A DNA stretch of 64,000 bases from Shewanella donghaensis. GTDB taxonomy: Bacteria; Pseudomonadota; Gammaproteobacteria; Enterobacterales; Shewanellaceae. The stretch's first letter is position 1. Each line of letters starts with the position of its first letter. Below the pieces are notes generated by a model. It did no database searches, had not been told where the DNA came from, and was given only the letters and a program-made list of their open reading frames with translations. Made by a program: the position numbers and the translations under genes. Below, one piece after another: positions 1-8,580 of this stretch. The stretch covers positions 1 to 64,000 of the forward strand of contig NZ_CP041783.1 of assembly GCF_007567505.1 (NCBI RefSeq). Reading direction: 5' to 3'.

Positions 1-1825
1 TTGGGGTAGAGTATAAGCTACCTGAGTAATTAGGATTATCAGTTGCTAATGCACCTTTCAGCTTGAATGCATCTAGATTGAAGTCGTTATGACACTGAGT
101 ACAATCACTGATGATATCTTCAGCGCCATGAACGCTGTGAAGTTTCATTTCAAGTGCGCCTTGGTTTTGGCCTGAAGCATAAGTACCGTCAGGAGTATGA
201 CAAGTTACACAACCATCTACACCAATAACCACTTCACCGTCAGCGTTCTCACGACCTAATTGCTCTGTCATAACAAAACCAGCATGGTGTCCTTTATGAA
301 TCTCAAAAGTTTCACCGTGACAGTTTTGACAAGTTGAGAATTCTACAGAATCAGTATGACGCATGCTTGGTGCTTCACCTGAGAAGGTACCAAATGTCAT
401 ATCTGCCTTCATGCTCGTAGTCATGACATCATCACCACAATCAATCGCAGCAACACCATCGTTACACATTTCAAGGCCAATAAAGCTGAACGCTGTATCA
501 GTGTCTTGTATGCCTGCAGGTGAATCTGCACCAAATGGTAAAGAAGGGATAGTGTACTCGAAGTTACCAGCAACAACTGTAACCATATCTTGCAACTCGC
601 CACCGCTTACTAAATCAACAGCAACTTTTGCTAAACCCGTTCCAGGACTAGCGTTGTAGCCCATTACAGGGAAGTTAGGACCAACGTTTGTGATAGTTTC
701 TAAACGTTGAATTTGGCTAACAAAATCAGCAGCATTAAGAGCATTACCACCTGCATCAGTAATTGTTACAGATAGCGTAGCTGATTTGTCTTCATTAACA
801 GTCAGAGTAGAGTTCATACCATACATGTCGATGAAGGCTTTCTTCTCTACAAAACCACCGGTATGAATTTCTTCAGTCCAGCTAGCATTGTGACAAGCAA
901 TACAGTTTGAATTATCAGACTGTTGAGAATGGCCTTCGCCAGCAACAAAATCGATACCAGTGTGACAACTAGTACAGGTTTCCATCGTTGGAATACGAGT
1001 CCAGTTACCCCATTCAGTTAGCTCTTCAGACTCAACGTGACATGATTGGCAGTTATCTTGAACAATAGCGTGAGCAGTTTCGGCAGTATAATCGTTACGG
1101 CCCCAAACTTTGTTTGAGTTATGTACGTTATGCACTAAATGAGCAAAAGCTACTTCAGGTTTTCCGCGTCCATCAGCCCACTCTTGAGTGTGACAAGTAA
1201 TACAGGTTTCAGTGGTGGTTGCTTTATGGTAAATCGTTTCACCTTCAGCATGACATGCAGCACACACTTCGTGTGAAACAATGTTTTTTGTGTATTTAGC
1301 TTGATAGCCTTCACCATCAAAATCTGCAACGATTTCACTTACTGGAACTAAAGTTACACCATCGATTAATGTAGAAGCTTTTGCTACTACGTTAAAACGT
1401 TGCGTTAATTCTGTATTAAATGTCTCAGTATCAAAACTTTCGAAGCTGAAGTCATAGCTACCATTCTTGTTATCAACAAAAGTAGAGCTAGAACCTAGTT
1501 TTTGCCAGTTTGCACTATTACCTGCGCCAGTAGCGCCGACAGGGATGAGTTGTGCTGAATTTTCAACAGAGAAATCTTTTAATCCTACAACAGGCTCATC
1601 GTCTTCATTCGTTGCAAAAACTTTCAATGTTGGGATGCTGTCTGTATAGGTTACAGAAAGCACTTCTAAGTTAAGCTTTTGAATTGCTTCAGCTGGTTCG
1701 CCGCCTGGAAGACCAGGGTTACCATCTTTACCATCATCTCCGTCACTGCCACAACCAGTTAAGGCTACGCTTACTGCACTTGCCACTAGCATTAGTGCTA
1801 ATTTTGAATTTTTCTTGTTCATCAT
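1..1825 (-). CDS. mtrC: MtrC, outer-membrane decahaem c-type cytochrome lipoprotein (3' end cut by window edge)
   Basis: Surface terminal reductase that passes electrons from the MtrAB conduit to Fe(III)/Mn(IV) oxides and flavins. The minus-strand frame stays open from ATGATG at 1825 to the left edge, about 608 residues. The N-terminus is a lipoprotein signal with lipobox LTGC (Cys25), then a Gly-rich collagen-like tract (GDDGKDGNPGLPGG). Eight CXXCH sites are visible (about 1250-1264, 1190-1204, 1037-1051, 962-976, 890-904, 317-331, 197-211, 89-103): five, then a CX8C cysteine pair (CNDGVAAIDC, near 440-475), then three. This is the MtrC pattern of a pentahaem domain, a barrel with a CX8C disulphide and a second pentahaem domain, so two haems should lie beyond the edge. 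Segments such as KYTKNIVSHEVC and HAGFVMTEQL match remembered MtrC sequence closely. A good ribosome site (CAGGGACAA) precedes the start. mtrA and mtrB would be expected just outside the window. Confidence 0.93.
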   Translation of the reverse strand, partial: MMNKKNSKLALMLVASAVSVALTGCGSDGDDGKDGNPGLPGGEPAEAIQKLNLEVLSVTYTDSIPTLKVFATNEDDEPVVGLKDFSVENSAQLIPVGATGAGNSANWQKLGSSSTFVDNKNGSYDFSFESFDTETFNTELTQRFNVVAKASTLIDGVTLVPVSEIVADFDGEGYQAKYTKNIVSHEVCAACHAEGETIYHKATTTETCITCHTQEWADGRGKPEVAFAHLVHNVHNSNKVWGRNDYTAETAHAIVQDNCQSCHVESEELTEWGNWTRIPTMETCTSCHTGIDFVAGEGHSQQSDNSNCIACHNASWTEEIHTGGFVEKKAFIDMYGMNSTLTVNEDKSATLSVTITDAGGNALNAADFVSQIQRLETITNVGPNFPVMGYNASPGTGLAKVAVDLVSGGELQDMVTVVAGNFEYTIPSLPFGADSPAGIQDTDTAFSFIGLEMCNDGVAAIDCGDDVMTTSMKADMTFGTFSGEAPSMRHTDSVEFSTCQNCHGETFEIHKGHHAGFVMTEQLGRENADGEVVIGVDGCVTCHTPDGTYASGQNQGALEMKLHSVHGAEDIISDCTQCHNDFNLDAFKLKGALATDNPNYSGSLYSTP

Positions 1826-1982
1826 TTGTCCCTGCATCAATAAGACATTGCTAAATTATAACTTGGCTTTTTAAGTCGCCTAGATTCGTAGTCTATTGAG
1901 TCAATTTAGCTTTTGGGTTTTTAATTCATCATTACAAGATTAATCCACAACTTAAGAAAAATCTTCATAAGTTAACTGATAG

Positions 1983-1998
1983 TGTGAAGCTGATCAGT
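1983..1998 (-). promoter_or_regulatory. Candidate CRP site upstream of mtrC
   Basis: The sequence TGTGA-AGCTGA-TCAGT has one perfect half of the CRP consensus TGTGA-N6-TCACA and three of five bases in the other half. It lies about 160 bp upstream of the mtrC start. CRP is the known activator of anaerobic respiration genes, including mtr genes, in Shewanella. The assignment rests on a partial match only. Confidence 0.3.
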
Positions 1999-2055
1999 CT
2001 ATTTATAAAGAGGTAGGCATTTTCTTAAAAAAACCTTGTTTTAAAACATTTAAAT

Positions 2056-2088
2056 AAAAAGAGTCGCACAAATGCGACTCTTTTTTTT
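2056..2088 (-). terminator. Rho-independent terminator after the second decahaem cytochrome gene
   Basis: Eight-base-pair stem GAGTCGCA/TGCGACTC with loop CAAA, flanked by A5 on the left and T8 on the right. It lies 13 bp past the stop of the 2101-4254 gene and before mtrC, so the two cytochrome genes are probably separate transcription units. The symmetric A/T flanks would also stop plus-strand transcription. Confidence 0.85.
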
Positions 2089-2100
2089 CTACCTTAAATC

Positions 2101-4254
2101 TTAGTTTCCACCCCAATTTGAGTGAGCTTCTAAGATTGCGTTATCGGTATGACATGTAGAACAAGCTTCTGTCACATTAAGTGCATCATAATCTGCTTCC
2201 GGAACACCTAAACTATCGATTGTGCCGACAACACCACCGTTAGTTTCAATGTGCTGGATAGTTGACTCGTTCAAACCATATGGTGGAACGTGGCAACTTA
2301 AACAAGCAGCTGATTGTGGTGACACAACCAGGTTACCAATGTCATCTTTACCAAATGCAACTGGTGCAGCATCAGTCTTGATTGCTTGAATAGAGAAACC
2401 ATCATCTCCATGACAAGCTTGACACTCTGTCTTTTTGAAGAATAAAGAACCACTTGAATCATACACATAATGTTTAGCATGAACTTTGAATGCTAAGTTA
2501 GATGGCTCACCACCAGAAGTAGCACGTGTGCCGTTATGACAAGATGCACAACCATCAAGGTCATTCGAATATCGATGTGTTATCTCAGTTGTATGACATT
2601 GCTGACAATCAGTCATTTCAGCGTGTTGAATACGTGGAGACTCTTCAACAACAGAACCATCTTGATTGAAGTAGAAAGTATCAGATGTCACGTAAGGAGC
2701 ATCTTCATTTAAGACGTCATTCTTATCACTGCCATCACCTGATTCAAATGTACAATATGAAACGACACCTTTCTTAGAGCAAACATGAAGTTGACTGCTA
2801 AGTGCAATAGTTGAACCAGCATCAATTAATGTAGTGATATCAAAATTGGCTGCACTGATGATAGACGTGATTGAACCATCTGCTTCTTCTGTGAACGTGT
2901 CGTAACCGACTTTTTGATAATTGACCAAGAAGTCATCAGCAACCACACCGTTAACAACGATGGCACTATTGAAACCGCCATATTTGTATGGGCGTGGGTC
3001 AATTTGATTAATCGCTACTAACTCTTCACCATTTTTAACGGTGAAGTTAACTTTGATTTCAGTTGCGTCATCAGCGACTACCATAGAGTTAAACTCTACT
3101 TTTAGGGTTGTTGCTAAGAAATTACTGTTTAGACCATAATGAGCTTCTTCAGCGCCACGACCTCGACCTTCACCACCGTGACAACCGAAACAATTAGCAC
3201 CTTGTTGATGAGATGCTGGCACACCAGCGGCTTCAGCAGCAGGGGCTGGGCTGTGACAGCTCCAACATGCAGTCGTATCAACATCAGCTTTCCAGCTATC
3301 AGTTAAGTTGAAGTCTTCATTTGGATTATGACAAGTCAAACAGTTAGACGTCATTTGAGGGTATACACCATCATCTGAGAAGTTAGCTGTAGTGTGAATG
3401 CTATGAGCCATACCTTTAATAGAACCGTCAAATTCATAAGCATCACCAATAGCGTTACCGTCAGCATCTTCATCTTGCTTCGAATAGCTGTTGTAATCAG
3501 TGTGACAGAAAGAACAAGCTTCTTCTGTATTGTGCTTGCTACCATGCATAGAAAGCTCACCAGCTTGACCGGCTCTATGACATGTTTGACAATCAGAGTT
3601 TGCTAATATTTGAAGTGGCTTTTCAGCAATAACATCAGTTGCTGGAATCCAATAAAAAAAGCTGTTATTGACGAGAGTCATTGATTGGTTGTTACTTGTC
3701 TTAATTGACATGTAAACACCATTAGTTGTATCGGTAACGTAGTCATATTTTTCTAGTGTATCGATAGCTTTATCGATAGTCACAGAATAGCTACCATCTT
3801 TGTTGTCAACGAAACAGTCTACACATTCACTTTTACTACCATCAAAGTAGTCCGATCCAGTGAAGTAACCATCGCCTTTATCTTTATTGAAGTAGCTTAA
3901 CCAAACTTGTCTATCGACACTTGGGTTAACAATTTCATCTTCTCCGGCTTCATCAGCAGAACCAACGCGACCAAAAGAAATTGTAGCAACATCAGCTAAT
4001 GTTAAACCTGTAACGGCAACACCATTTGGATCTGATAATTTGAAGTCTACAGATAAGAAGTTGTTTTCATCAACGCTAGCCGAAGTAATAGTACTTGTTA
4101 GCGATGAAACAGAACCAATTGGTTTGCCGACCAAGCCATCTTCACCATCTTCACCGTCGGAACCATCACTTCCGCAACCTGTCAGTGCAAAGGCGAGTAT
4201 GCCTGCACTGAATACCGCTTTCGCGGTAGTACTGAATTTAAAATTTTTCATCAT
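2101..4254 (-). CDS. OmcA/MtrC-family decahaem c-type cytochrome, surface lipoprotein
   Basis: Putative outer-membrane extracellular electron-transfer protein of 717 residues. The start is placed at ATGATG (4254), directly after CAGGGAACA; the frame is open 102 bp further upstream but that part lacks a signal sequence. The lipoprotein signal ends in LTGC (Cys27) and is followed by a Gly/Asp-rich tract. There are ten CXXCH sites in a 5 + 5 arrangement (CQTCH, CSFCH, CLTCH, CWSCH, CFGCH; then CQQCH, CASCH, CQACH, CLSCH, CSTCH) separated by the family CX8C pair (CSKKGVVSYC). Domain I also has a CXXC not followed by His (CVDCFVDNKDGSY), at the place where OmcA has a cysteine pair before FVDxKxGxY. 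It sits where omcA sits in S. oneidensis, just upstream of mtrC, but the haem-domain sequences do not closely match remembered OmcA, MtrC or MtrF, so no symbol is given. It has its own terminator. Confidence 0.9.
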   Translation of the reverse strand: MMKNFKFSTTAKAVFSAGILAFALTGCGSDGSDGEDGEDGLVGKPIGSVSSLTSTITSASVDENNFLSVDFKLSDPNGVAVTGLTLADVATISFGRVGSADEAGEDEIVNPSVDRQVWLSYFNKDKGDGYFTGSDYFDGSKSECVDCFVDNKDGSYSVTIDKAIDTLEKYDYVTDTTNGVYMSIKTSNNQSMTLVNNSFFYWIPATDVIAEKPLQILANSDCQTCHRAGQAGELSMHGSKHNTEEACSFCHTDYNSYSKQDEDADGNAIGDAYEFDGSIKGMAHSIHTTANFSDDGVYPQMTSNCLTCHNPNEDFNLTDSWKADVDTTACWSCHSPAPAAEAAGVPASHQQGANCFGCHGGEGRGRGAEEAHYGLNSNFLATTLKVEFNSMVVADDATEIKVNFTVKNGEELVAINQIDPRPYKYGGFNSAIVVNGVVADDFLVNYQKVGYDTFTEEADGSITSIISAANFDITTLIDAGSTIALSSQLHVCSKKGVVSYCTFESGDGSDKNDVLNEDAPYVTSDTFYFNQDGSVVEESPRIQHAEMTDCQQCHTTEITHRYSNDLDGCASCHNGTRATSGGEPSNLAFKVHAKHYVYDSSGSLFFKKTECQACHGDDGFSIQAIKTDAAPVAFGKDDIGNLVVSPQSAACLSCHVPPYGLNESTIQHIETNGGVVGTIDSLGVPEADYDALNVTEACSTCHTDNAILEAHSNWGGN

Positions 4255-4949
4255 TGTTCCCTGCAAGAGATTTATTTTTACTTGGCTTTTCATCATAAAG
4301 CCGAGTATATGGATAATATCCAAACTTATTGTAGTAAGTTGTTTCATTTTAATCACTTGTGTTCATTATCGCTGTGATTAAGATCTTACTATTCCCAAAG
4401 AGGTATTTCTAAATTATACAATTTTCAACTTATTGTTTCTTTGTTGTAAAATTTGTACCGCTCAGCAAGATTTGGTGTTGCCTTTGTGTAGCAAGCTTAT
4501 GATCTGCTTAAGTTTGTCAATTTTATTTTAGTAAGCTTAGGTAGTCGATATGATTTACCTAAAGTACGATCCAATACATTACTTATATCTAAAATTGCCA
4601 TTACTAATAATAAGTGATTTATGTAAAATAAGTGTGAATATATTCAGTAGAAGCACTGATATTTCTGTATGAAAGCGATGTTTTGTTTAAAAGTGTGATC
4701 TAGATCTGCAAATGAGTTCGAGTGAGTAGATGTTGGGCTATGCAATGCTTATTAGGTCATCATTTGGAAAGCATATTTGATGAAAATCTGAGTGATTATG
4801 ACAATATTGGGTAAAGCTTGTGCAAACGAGCATAAACTTCAACAATCTGAGTTAATTTAACTTGAACATGCTGAAGCCTTAAGCGATAATCTCGGCGTTC
4901 TCATTAAACGGCTTTAAATATACTGTTCAATGTGAAATCAATGGTGACC
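4255..4949. other. AT-rich intergenic region between the decahaem gene and the SRP RNA gene
   Basis: About 700 bp without a supportable gene. It must hold the leftward promoter of the decahaem cytochrome and the rightward promoter of the SRP RNA. A TATACT hexamer near 4917-4922 could be the -10 of the RNA gene, but no good -35 is seen. A partial CRP-like site lies at 4694-4710. Short open frames here have no ribosome site or recognisable product. Confidence 0.6.
4694..4710. promoter_or_regulatory. Candidate CRP site
   Basis: TGTGATCTAGATC matches the left half and core of the ideal CRP operator (TGTGATCTAGATCACA); the last bases (TGCA instead of ACA) do not. It lies about 440 bp upstream of the decahaem cytochrome start and 240 bp upstream of the SRP RNA, so which gene it would serve is unclear. 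Confidence 0.3.
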
Positions 4950-5053
4950 TTAGGGTCCCCTCGCAATGATAACTTGTGAACTCGGCCAGGCCTGGAAGGG
5001 AGCAACCGCAGCAAGTGACTCGTGTGCCGAGGTGTGGCTCTAGGGGAACCTCC
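4950..5053 (+). ncRNA. ffs: Signal recognition particle RNA (bacterial small SRP, 4.5S RNA)
   Basis: RNA scaffold that binds Ffh and directs nascent inner-membrane proteins to FtsY and SecYEG. The diagnostic apical region is present: CAGGCCTGGAAGGGAGCAACC at about 4987-5007, closely matching the E. coli 4.5S core CAGGUCCGGAAGGAAGCAGCC with the GGAA tetraloop and asymmetric internal loop, followed by CGTGTGCCGAGGTGTGGC. The 5' arm GGGTCCCCT (about 4953-4961) pairs with AGGGGAACC (about 5042-5050) to close the hairpin. Exact ends are estimated from this pairing. A weak AAAACT/AGTTTT inverted repeat at 5054-5071 could be the terminator. The neighbour on the other strand is a ComFB-like gene. Confidence 0.93.
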
Positions 5054-5121
5054 AAAACTCCTCCTAGTTTTACCTTATTTGATAATTTCACTCTTTTAAA
5101 AATTATAATAGCCGTAATATT

Positions 5122-5445
5122 TTATAAACTTGGCAAAGCGTTTAAGTCATTTTTACTTGCTGCTAGCGCAGCTTCTTCATCTTCTCTTCTTTTTAGATTG
5201 GCTTTTAAAAATGCTCGCGATTTTTCAAGTGCCTGTTGAATTTCATTTTTCATCTTTTGTAGTTCGGCATAATCTTCAAAGAAATAAGTATCGACTAAGT
5301 GTCGTATATAACGAACTGGTAATTGATTTAGAGTGACACAACATAAATCGGATAAATATTCTTCTGGTAGCTCATCCATTAAGCCTTCATCTCTTAACAT
5401 TTCCATTAAAAGCACTTCATAGTAATTGCGAATATCTAATTGCAT
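5122..5445 (-). CDS. ComFB-like (late competence development) family protein
   Basis: 107-residue soluble protein. The N-terminal two thirds follows the ComFB family pattern: a helix with NYYEVLLMEML, then DLCCVTLNQLPVRYIRH, where the family has ...DVxALALNxLPPRYV. The family's usual Cys cluster before this segment is absent; only the adjacent Cys pair in DLCCVTLN is seen. The C-terminal third is a charged helix (about 60-100, many Lys/Glu/Arg). ComFB is part of the Bacillus comF operon and its biochemical role is not settled, although some homologues have been reported to bind cyclic dinucleotides. It is the last gene of the dinG-to-HDAC run, 51 bp after the HDAC-like gene with no terminator between them, so co-transcription is likely. 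Confidence 0.7.
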   Translation of the reverse strand: MQLDIRNYYEVLLMEMLRDEGLMDELPEEYLSDLCCVTLNQLPVRYIRHLVDTYFFEDYAELQKMKNEIQQALEKSRAFLKANLKRREDEEAALAASKNDLNALPSL

Positions 5446-5496
5446 TCTTGACTCCCTATAGAATGGGTTACGATTAACATCTTTTATATTAGTGTG

Positions 5497-6402
5497 CTAC
5501 CAGATTGCATTTGCTGCAATAAAAAGTTGGCTGTGCCTTTCGGTTAATTCAGCTTCATCTCGGCTGTAACCGCCTCCTATCACCGCTGCAATGGGTATAT
5601 TTGCATATTTTGCCTGTTGAAAGATAAATGTGTCTCTTTCCAGTATTCCGCTAGTTGAAATGTTTAAATAGCCCAAATCATCATTTTGATGAATATCTAC
5701 GCCCGCATCGTAAATGATTAAATCAGGTTGATGTATTCCAATGAGGTATGGCACTACCTGTCTTAAAACTGAAAGGTATTCATTGTCATTGGTGGCTTTA
5801 TTAAATTCTATATCATGATCCGAGATTTGCTTTCTAAAAGGGAAGTTTTTCTGACAATGAAGCGAGCAACTGACGATATCGGGCTCGGCTTGTGATAGTG
5901 AGGCTGTGCCATCGCCTTGGTGAACATCACAATCAATGATGAGAACTTTAGTGGCTTTTTGTTGCAGTAACATTTGTTTTGCGGCGATCATCAAGTCATT
6001 AAAAATGCAAAAGCCGCTGCCAAAATCAAAATGTGCATGATGATAGCCCCCACTTAGATGTAGGGCTATACCCTGTTTTACCGCTAATTCAGCACATAAA
6101 ACCGTACCGTTTATTGCATGCAAAGTACGCCTAAGTAGAGCTTCACTCCATGGGAAACCAATTCTTCTAATGACTTTAGGATCAAGGGCATTATTGATAT
6201 AGCGGTCAACATAATCACTTTGATGAGTTTGCTTTAACGTGTCGGTTGAGATTGGTAAAGGACTATAAAAATCTTCAGGATTAGCTATGTTGTGATCGAG
6301 TAAATATTGCCGCAAGTTTTCATATTTACTGGTAGGGAATCGATGATTTTTGGGTAACGCCAGCTTTGAGTAGCTGGCGTGATATACCAATGGGATGGCC
6401 AT
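5497..6402 (-). CDS. Histone deacetylase-like zinc amidohydrolase
   Basis: 301-residue protein of the arginase/deacetylase superfamily (bacterial HDAC, AcuC/HdaH type), likely removing acyl groups from lysine side chains or small amides in the cytoplasm. The active-site features are present: the tandem His pair in GGYHHAHFDFGSGFCIFND (His121-122), zinc ligands in DCDVHQGDGT (residues 157-166), the third metal Asp in YDAGVDIHQNDDLG (about 231-244) and the glycine-rich GGGY loop with transition-state Tyr near 272-275. The length is normal for the single-domain class. Its ATG overlaps the stop of the upstream DUF2057 gene (TAATG), so the two are translationally coupled. The substrate is not predictable. 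Confidence 0.9.
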   Translation of the reverse strand: MAIPLVYHASYSKLALPKNHRFPTSKYENLRQYLLDHNIANPEDFYSPLPISTDTLKQTHQSDYVDRYINNALDPKVIRRIGFPWSEALLRRTLHAINGTVLCAELAVKQGIALHLSGGYHHAHFDFGSGFCIFNDLMIAAKQMLLQQKATKVLIIDCDVHQGDGTASLSQAEPDIVSCSLHCQKNFPFRKQISDHDIEFNKATNDNEYLSVLRQVVPYLIGIHQPDLIIYDAGVDIHQNDDLGYLNISTSGILERDTFIFQQAKYANIPIAAVIGGGYSRDEAELTERHSQLFIAANAIW

Positions 6403-7127
6403 TAAAGCTGTTGAATTGCCCAGCTCATGAATTCTTTTCGCGTTTGCTCATCAGCTTGTGACCACCAATATTGCAGCATTTGCTCAGGGTTTGTCGCGGT
6501 TTTAGCGGCTGTTGATACTTTGGTCTCGGCATTTTTCGTGGTCATTGTGGCAGGAATGGCAGCTGGGGCTGCACTGGTTGCTGCTACCGTGGCAGATGTC
6601 GCTACCGCTGCTGGAACTACAGCAGAACCAGAACCCGTTGCTGAAGCTGCTAATTCATCAATATCAGTGCTTTTATTTCCACTAAACAGGTTACTGATAA
6701 ATGAGCTTTCTTCAAAGTCTGTTTGTTTAACTTGATAATCGACTTTGCCACTATCTTCACGGGAGATAATAACTTGTGGTTGTTTGGCAAAAGCTTTGGG
6801 CTTTTTAACGTAGTCGCCATCAGCAGGCTTTAGTTGATACTCATAATCGCCATCAATATTAATGGTGACGATGAAAGGTGCCGATTTAACAAAACTTTGG
6901 CTATCGCTAAAGTCATCTTCAACCATATCGCTATAACGGATGGCAATTTTGTGTGAGCCATTGCTTAACTCAAGATCGGTTTTGTGAGTAAACATGTTGG
7001 TTTCAATTTCTTTACCATCTAATGCTAGGTATTCAAATGACATTGGAATAGATAAATTGGCAGCCATAACAGAAGTTGATGTGACTAAAGCGAGTAATGT
7101 CGCACTCAGCGGCAAAGTAAATTTCAT
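6402..7127 (-). CDS. DUF2057 (YccT/CsgI-type) exported protein
   Basis: 241-residue periplasmic protein with a clear signal peptide (residues 1-22, cut after VMA-A). Residues 24-140 match the DUF2057 family: [16 protein letters not shown], then a paired beta pattern ending in [18 protein letters not shown]. Enterobacterial YccT (CsgI) restrains curli assembly; whether this one does is unknown, and no curli genes are in the window. Residues about 165-212 are low-complexity Ala/Thr/Val, a likely flexible linker, followed by an amphipathic C-terminal tail ([25 protein letters not shown] region). It follows priC by 9 bp and overlaps the HDAC-like gene by 1 nt. Confidence 0.8.
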   Translation of the reverse strand: MKFTLPLSATLLALVTSTSVMAANLSIPMSFEYLALDGKEIETNMFTHKTDLELSNGSHKIAIRYSDMVEDDFSDSQSFVKSAPFIVTINIDGDYEYQLKPADGDYVKKPKAFAKQPQVIISREDSGKVDYQVKQTDFEESSFISNLFSGNKSTDIDELAASATGSGSAVVPAAVATSATVAATSAAPAAIPATMTTKNAETKVSTAAKTATNPEQMLQYWWSQADEQTRKEFMSWAIQQL

Positions 7128-7136
7128 TGTTGCTCC

Positions 7137-7802
7137 TTAACGATTTAAATTTTTGTGTGGTCGCTCAACGAGTTGAATTCTTTCTTCAATATAGCTTATT
7201 GCTTGGCGACATTTTCCTAACCGCCGATGCAGTGAAAGGATTTCATTTTGTATTTTGATTTTGTCAGTACTCTGACAGTTTGCAAGCAATGTTTCCATTT
7301 CTGCAATTTTTTGTTCAAAAGTTGTAGCCCAATTCAAATGTTTGTTGAGTTCTTGGTAAATTTGATGGCTATTTTTCATAACGCTGCTAGCTATCCAAGC
7401 AAAACCGCTGTCTGCATGTTGTGACTGTTGTTTCTTGGCGAAACGAGCTCTACTGTTCACGCGCTTTTGTTTCTCTGTCTGCACGTTGAGATTAGTGGTA
7501 GCTATGGCTCTTCTTAACGCGGTAAAACGATCTTGTATGCGCTGACAACTTAATTCAATAATTCCGATATCCAATTTAAGCATCAGTTGTTTTTCTAATT
7601 GCTTAATATCTTTTTTTAATTGATCTATGCAAGGGCTCAACTGTGCGCCTTGTTGAATAAAAAGTTGGGAGTTAAACCGCTCTATATCTTGCAACATTTT
7701 TTTCTGTTGTGAGGGTAACTGCTGGTCATGATTTAAGGCATCTTGCTCTAATGAGTTCAATTGTTGTTTTAATTGATAAATAAGCTGGTTGGTATTTCTC
7801 AT
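7137..7802 (-). CDS. priC: PriC, primosomal replication protein N''
   Basis: Restart factor that loads DnaB helicase onto stalled forks through the PriA-independent PriC/Rep route. The protein is about 220 residues, almost entirely helical and Gln/Lys-rich, with the C-terminal signature around WATTFEQKIAEMETLLANCQ and LHRRLGKCRQAISYIEERI. The start is put at 7802, where ATG overlaps the TGA of the upstream TSUP gene (ATGA); in-frame ATGs at 7808 and 7817 would add two or five residues. It lies in the dinG run, a sensible place for a replication restart gene. Confidence 0.85.
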   Translation of the reverse strand: MRNTNQLIYQLKQQLNSLEQDALNHDQQLPSQQKKMLQDIERFNSQLFIQQGAQLSPCIDQLKKDIKQLEKQLMLKLDIGIIELSCQRIQDRFTALRRAIATTNLNVQTEKQKRVNSRARFAKKQQSQHADSGFAWIASSVMKNSHQIYQELNKHLNWATTFEQKIAEMETLLANCQSTDKIKIQNEILSLHRRLGKCRQAISYIEERIQLVERPHKNLNR

Positions 7803-8572
7803 AGCCATGCTGTCCAAGCTAGATGCGCCGCAATTGAAAGTACCGTTATGATAAACAGGGGTTTAATAAACGGGATACCAAATCTAATTGCTGATTTAGC
7901 ACCGATATACGAACCTGCCATCATACAAACTCCCATCCACAAACCTAATACCCAATCTACTTCGCCCAATAATGCAAAAATAACTAATGCTGTCACATTG
8001 CTGATAGAGGTCATTAGGCGCGCTAATCCACAGCTATTCAATAAAGGAAGTTTATATAGTCTAATCGTTGATACTGTCCAAAATGCGCCAATACCTGGGC
8101 CTGCAAATCCGTCATAAGCCCCCAGTGTGACACCTTGTATGGCTTGTTTGTTTTTAGATGGTAAATTGGTGGGCTGTTCAATCATTGATTCCCCCATCGC
8201 TTTTGGGCTAACAAGGGTATAAATAGCGATACTGATAATAATAAGCGGTAAGATTTTCTCTAACCAACTAGCATCAATAAAATAAACCAATAAGCTGCCT
8301 AAAATCGCACCTATAAAGGTAGCTAAAAATGCCACTCGCCAAATTTCTGGTCTAATGAGTTGTTGTTTATAGTAAGTATATCCGGCCGTAATAGAGCCAA
8401 AACAAGCAGCTAGCTTATTGGTACCCAAAGCTAAATGTGGTGGAACTCCCATTGTTAATAGTGCCGGTATAGAAAGTAAACCTCCACCGCCAACAACGGC
8501 ATCAATAAAGCCTGCGACAATGCCAATAACTGCAAGGATTGCCCAATGACTAGGGTCTAACAAAAATTCCAA
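7799..8572 (-). CDS. TSUP (TauE/SafE, DUF81) family membrane permease
   Basis: 257-residue polytopic inner-membrane protein with about eight hydrophobic helices in two repeats. The first repeat has the family signature: IDAVVGGGGLLSIPALL followed by LALGTNKLAACFGS (residues about 23-57); the second repeat carries YDGFAGPGIGAFWTV near 150-165. TSUP proteins move sulfite, sulfonates or other small organic anions; the substrate here is unknown (E. coli YfcA is a close type). The start is TTG, preceded at normal spacing by TAGG formed by the dinG stop codon, suggesting translational coupling. The stop overlaps priC by 4 nt. Confidence 0.85.
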   Translation of the reverse strand: MEFLLDPSHWAILAVIGIVAGFIDAVVGGGGLLSIPALLTMGVPPHLALGTNKLAACFGSITAGYTYYKQQLIRPEIWRVAFLATFIGAILGSLLVYFIDASWLEKILPLIIISIAIYTLVSPKAMGESMIEQPTNLPSKNKQAIQGVTLGAYDGFAGPGIGAFWTVSTIRLYKLPLLNSCGLARLMTSISNVTALVIFALLGEVDWVLGLWMGVCMMAGSYIGAKSAIRFGIPFIKPLFIITVLSIAAHLAWTAWL

Positions 8573-8580
8573 TGAAATAC

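Noticed and set aside
4040..4381. Plus-strand open frame of 113 codons over the 5' end of the decahaem gene
   Set aside because: It is antisense to the signal peptide and Gly-rich tract of a clear cytochrome gene, has no ribosome site and its Ser/Pro-rich product reflects the complement of Gly/Asp codons.
4976..5239. Plus-strand open frame of 87 codons starting inside the SRP RNA
   Set aside because: It begins within the conserved RNA sequence and runs antisense through the ComFB-like gene.
6427..6735. Plus-strand open frame of 102 codons over the DUF2057 gene
   Set aside because: Antisense to the Ala-rich linker; its Ala/Val content is a by-product of that repeat. No ribosome site.
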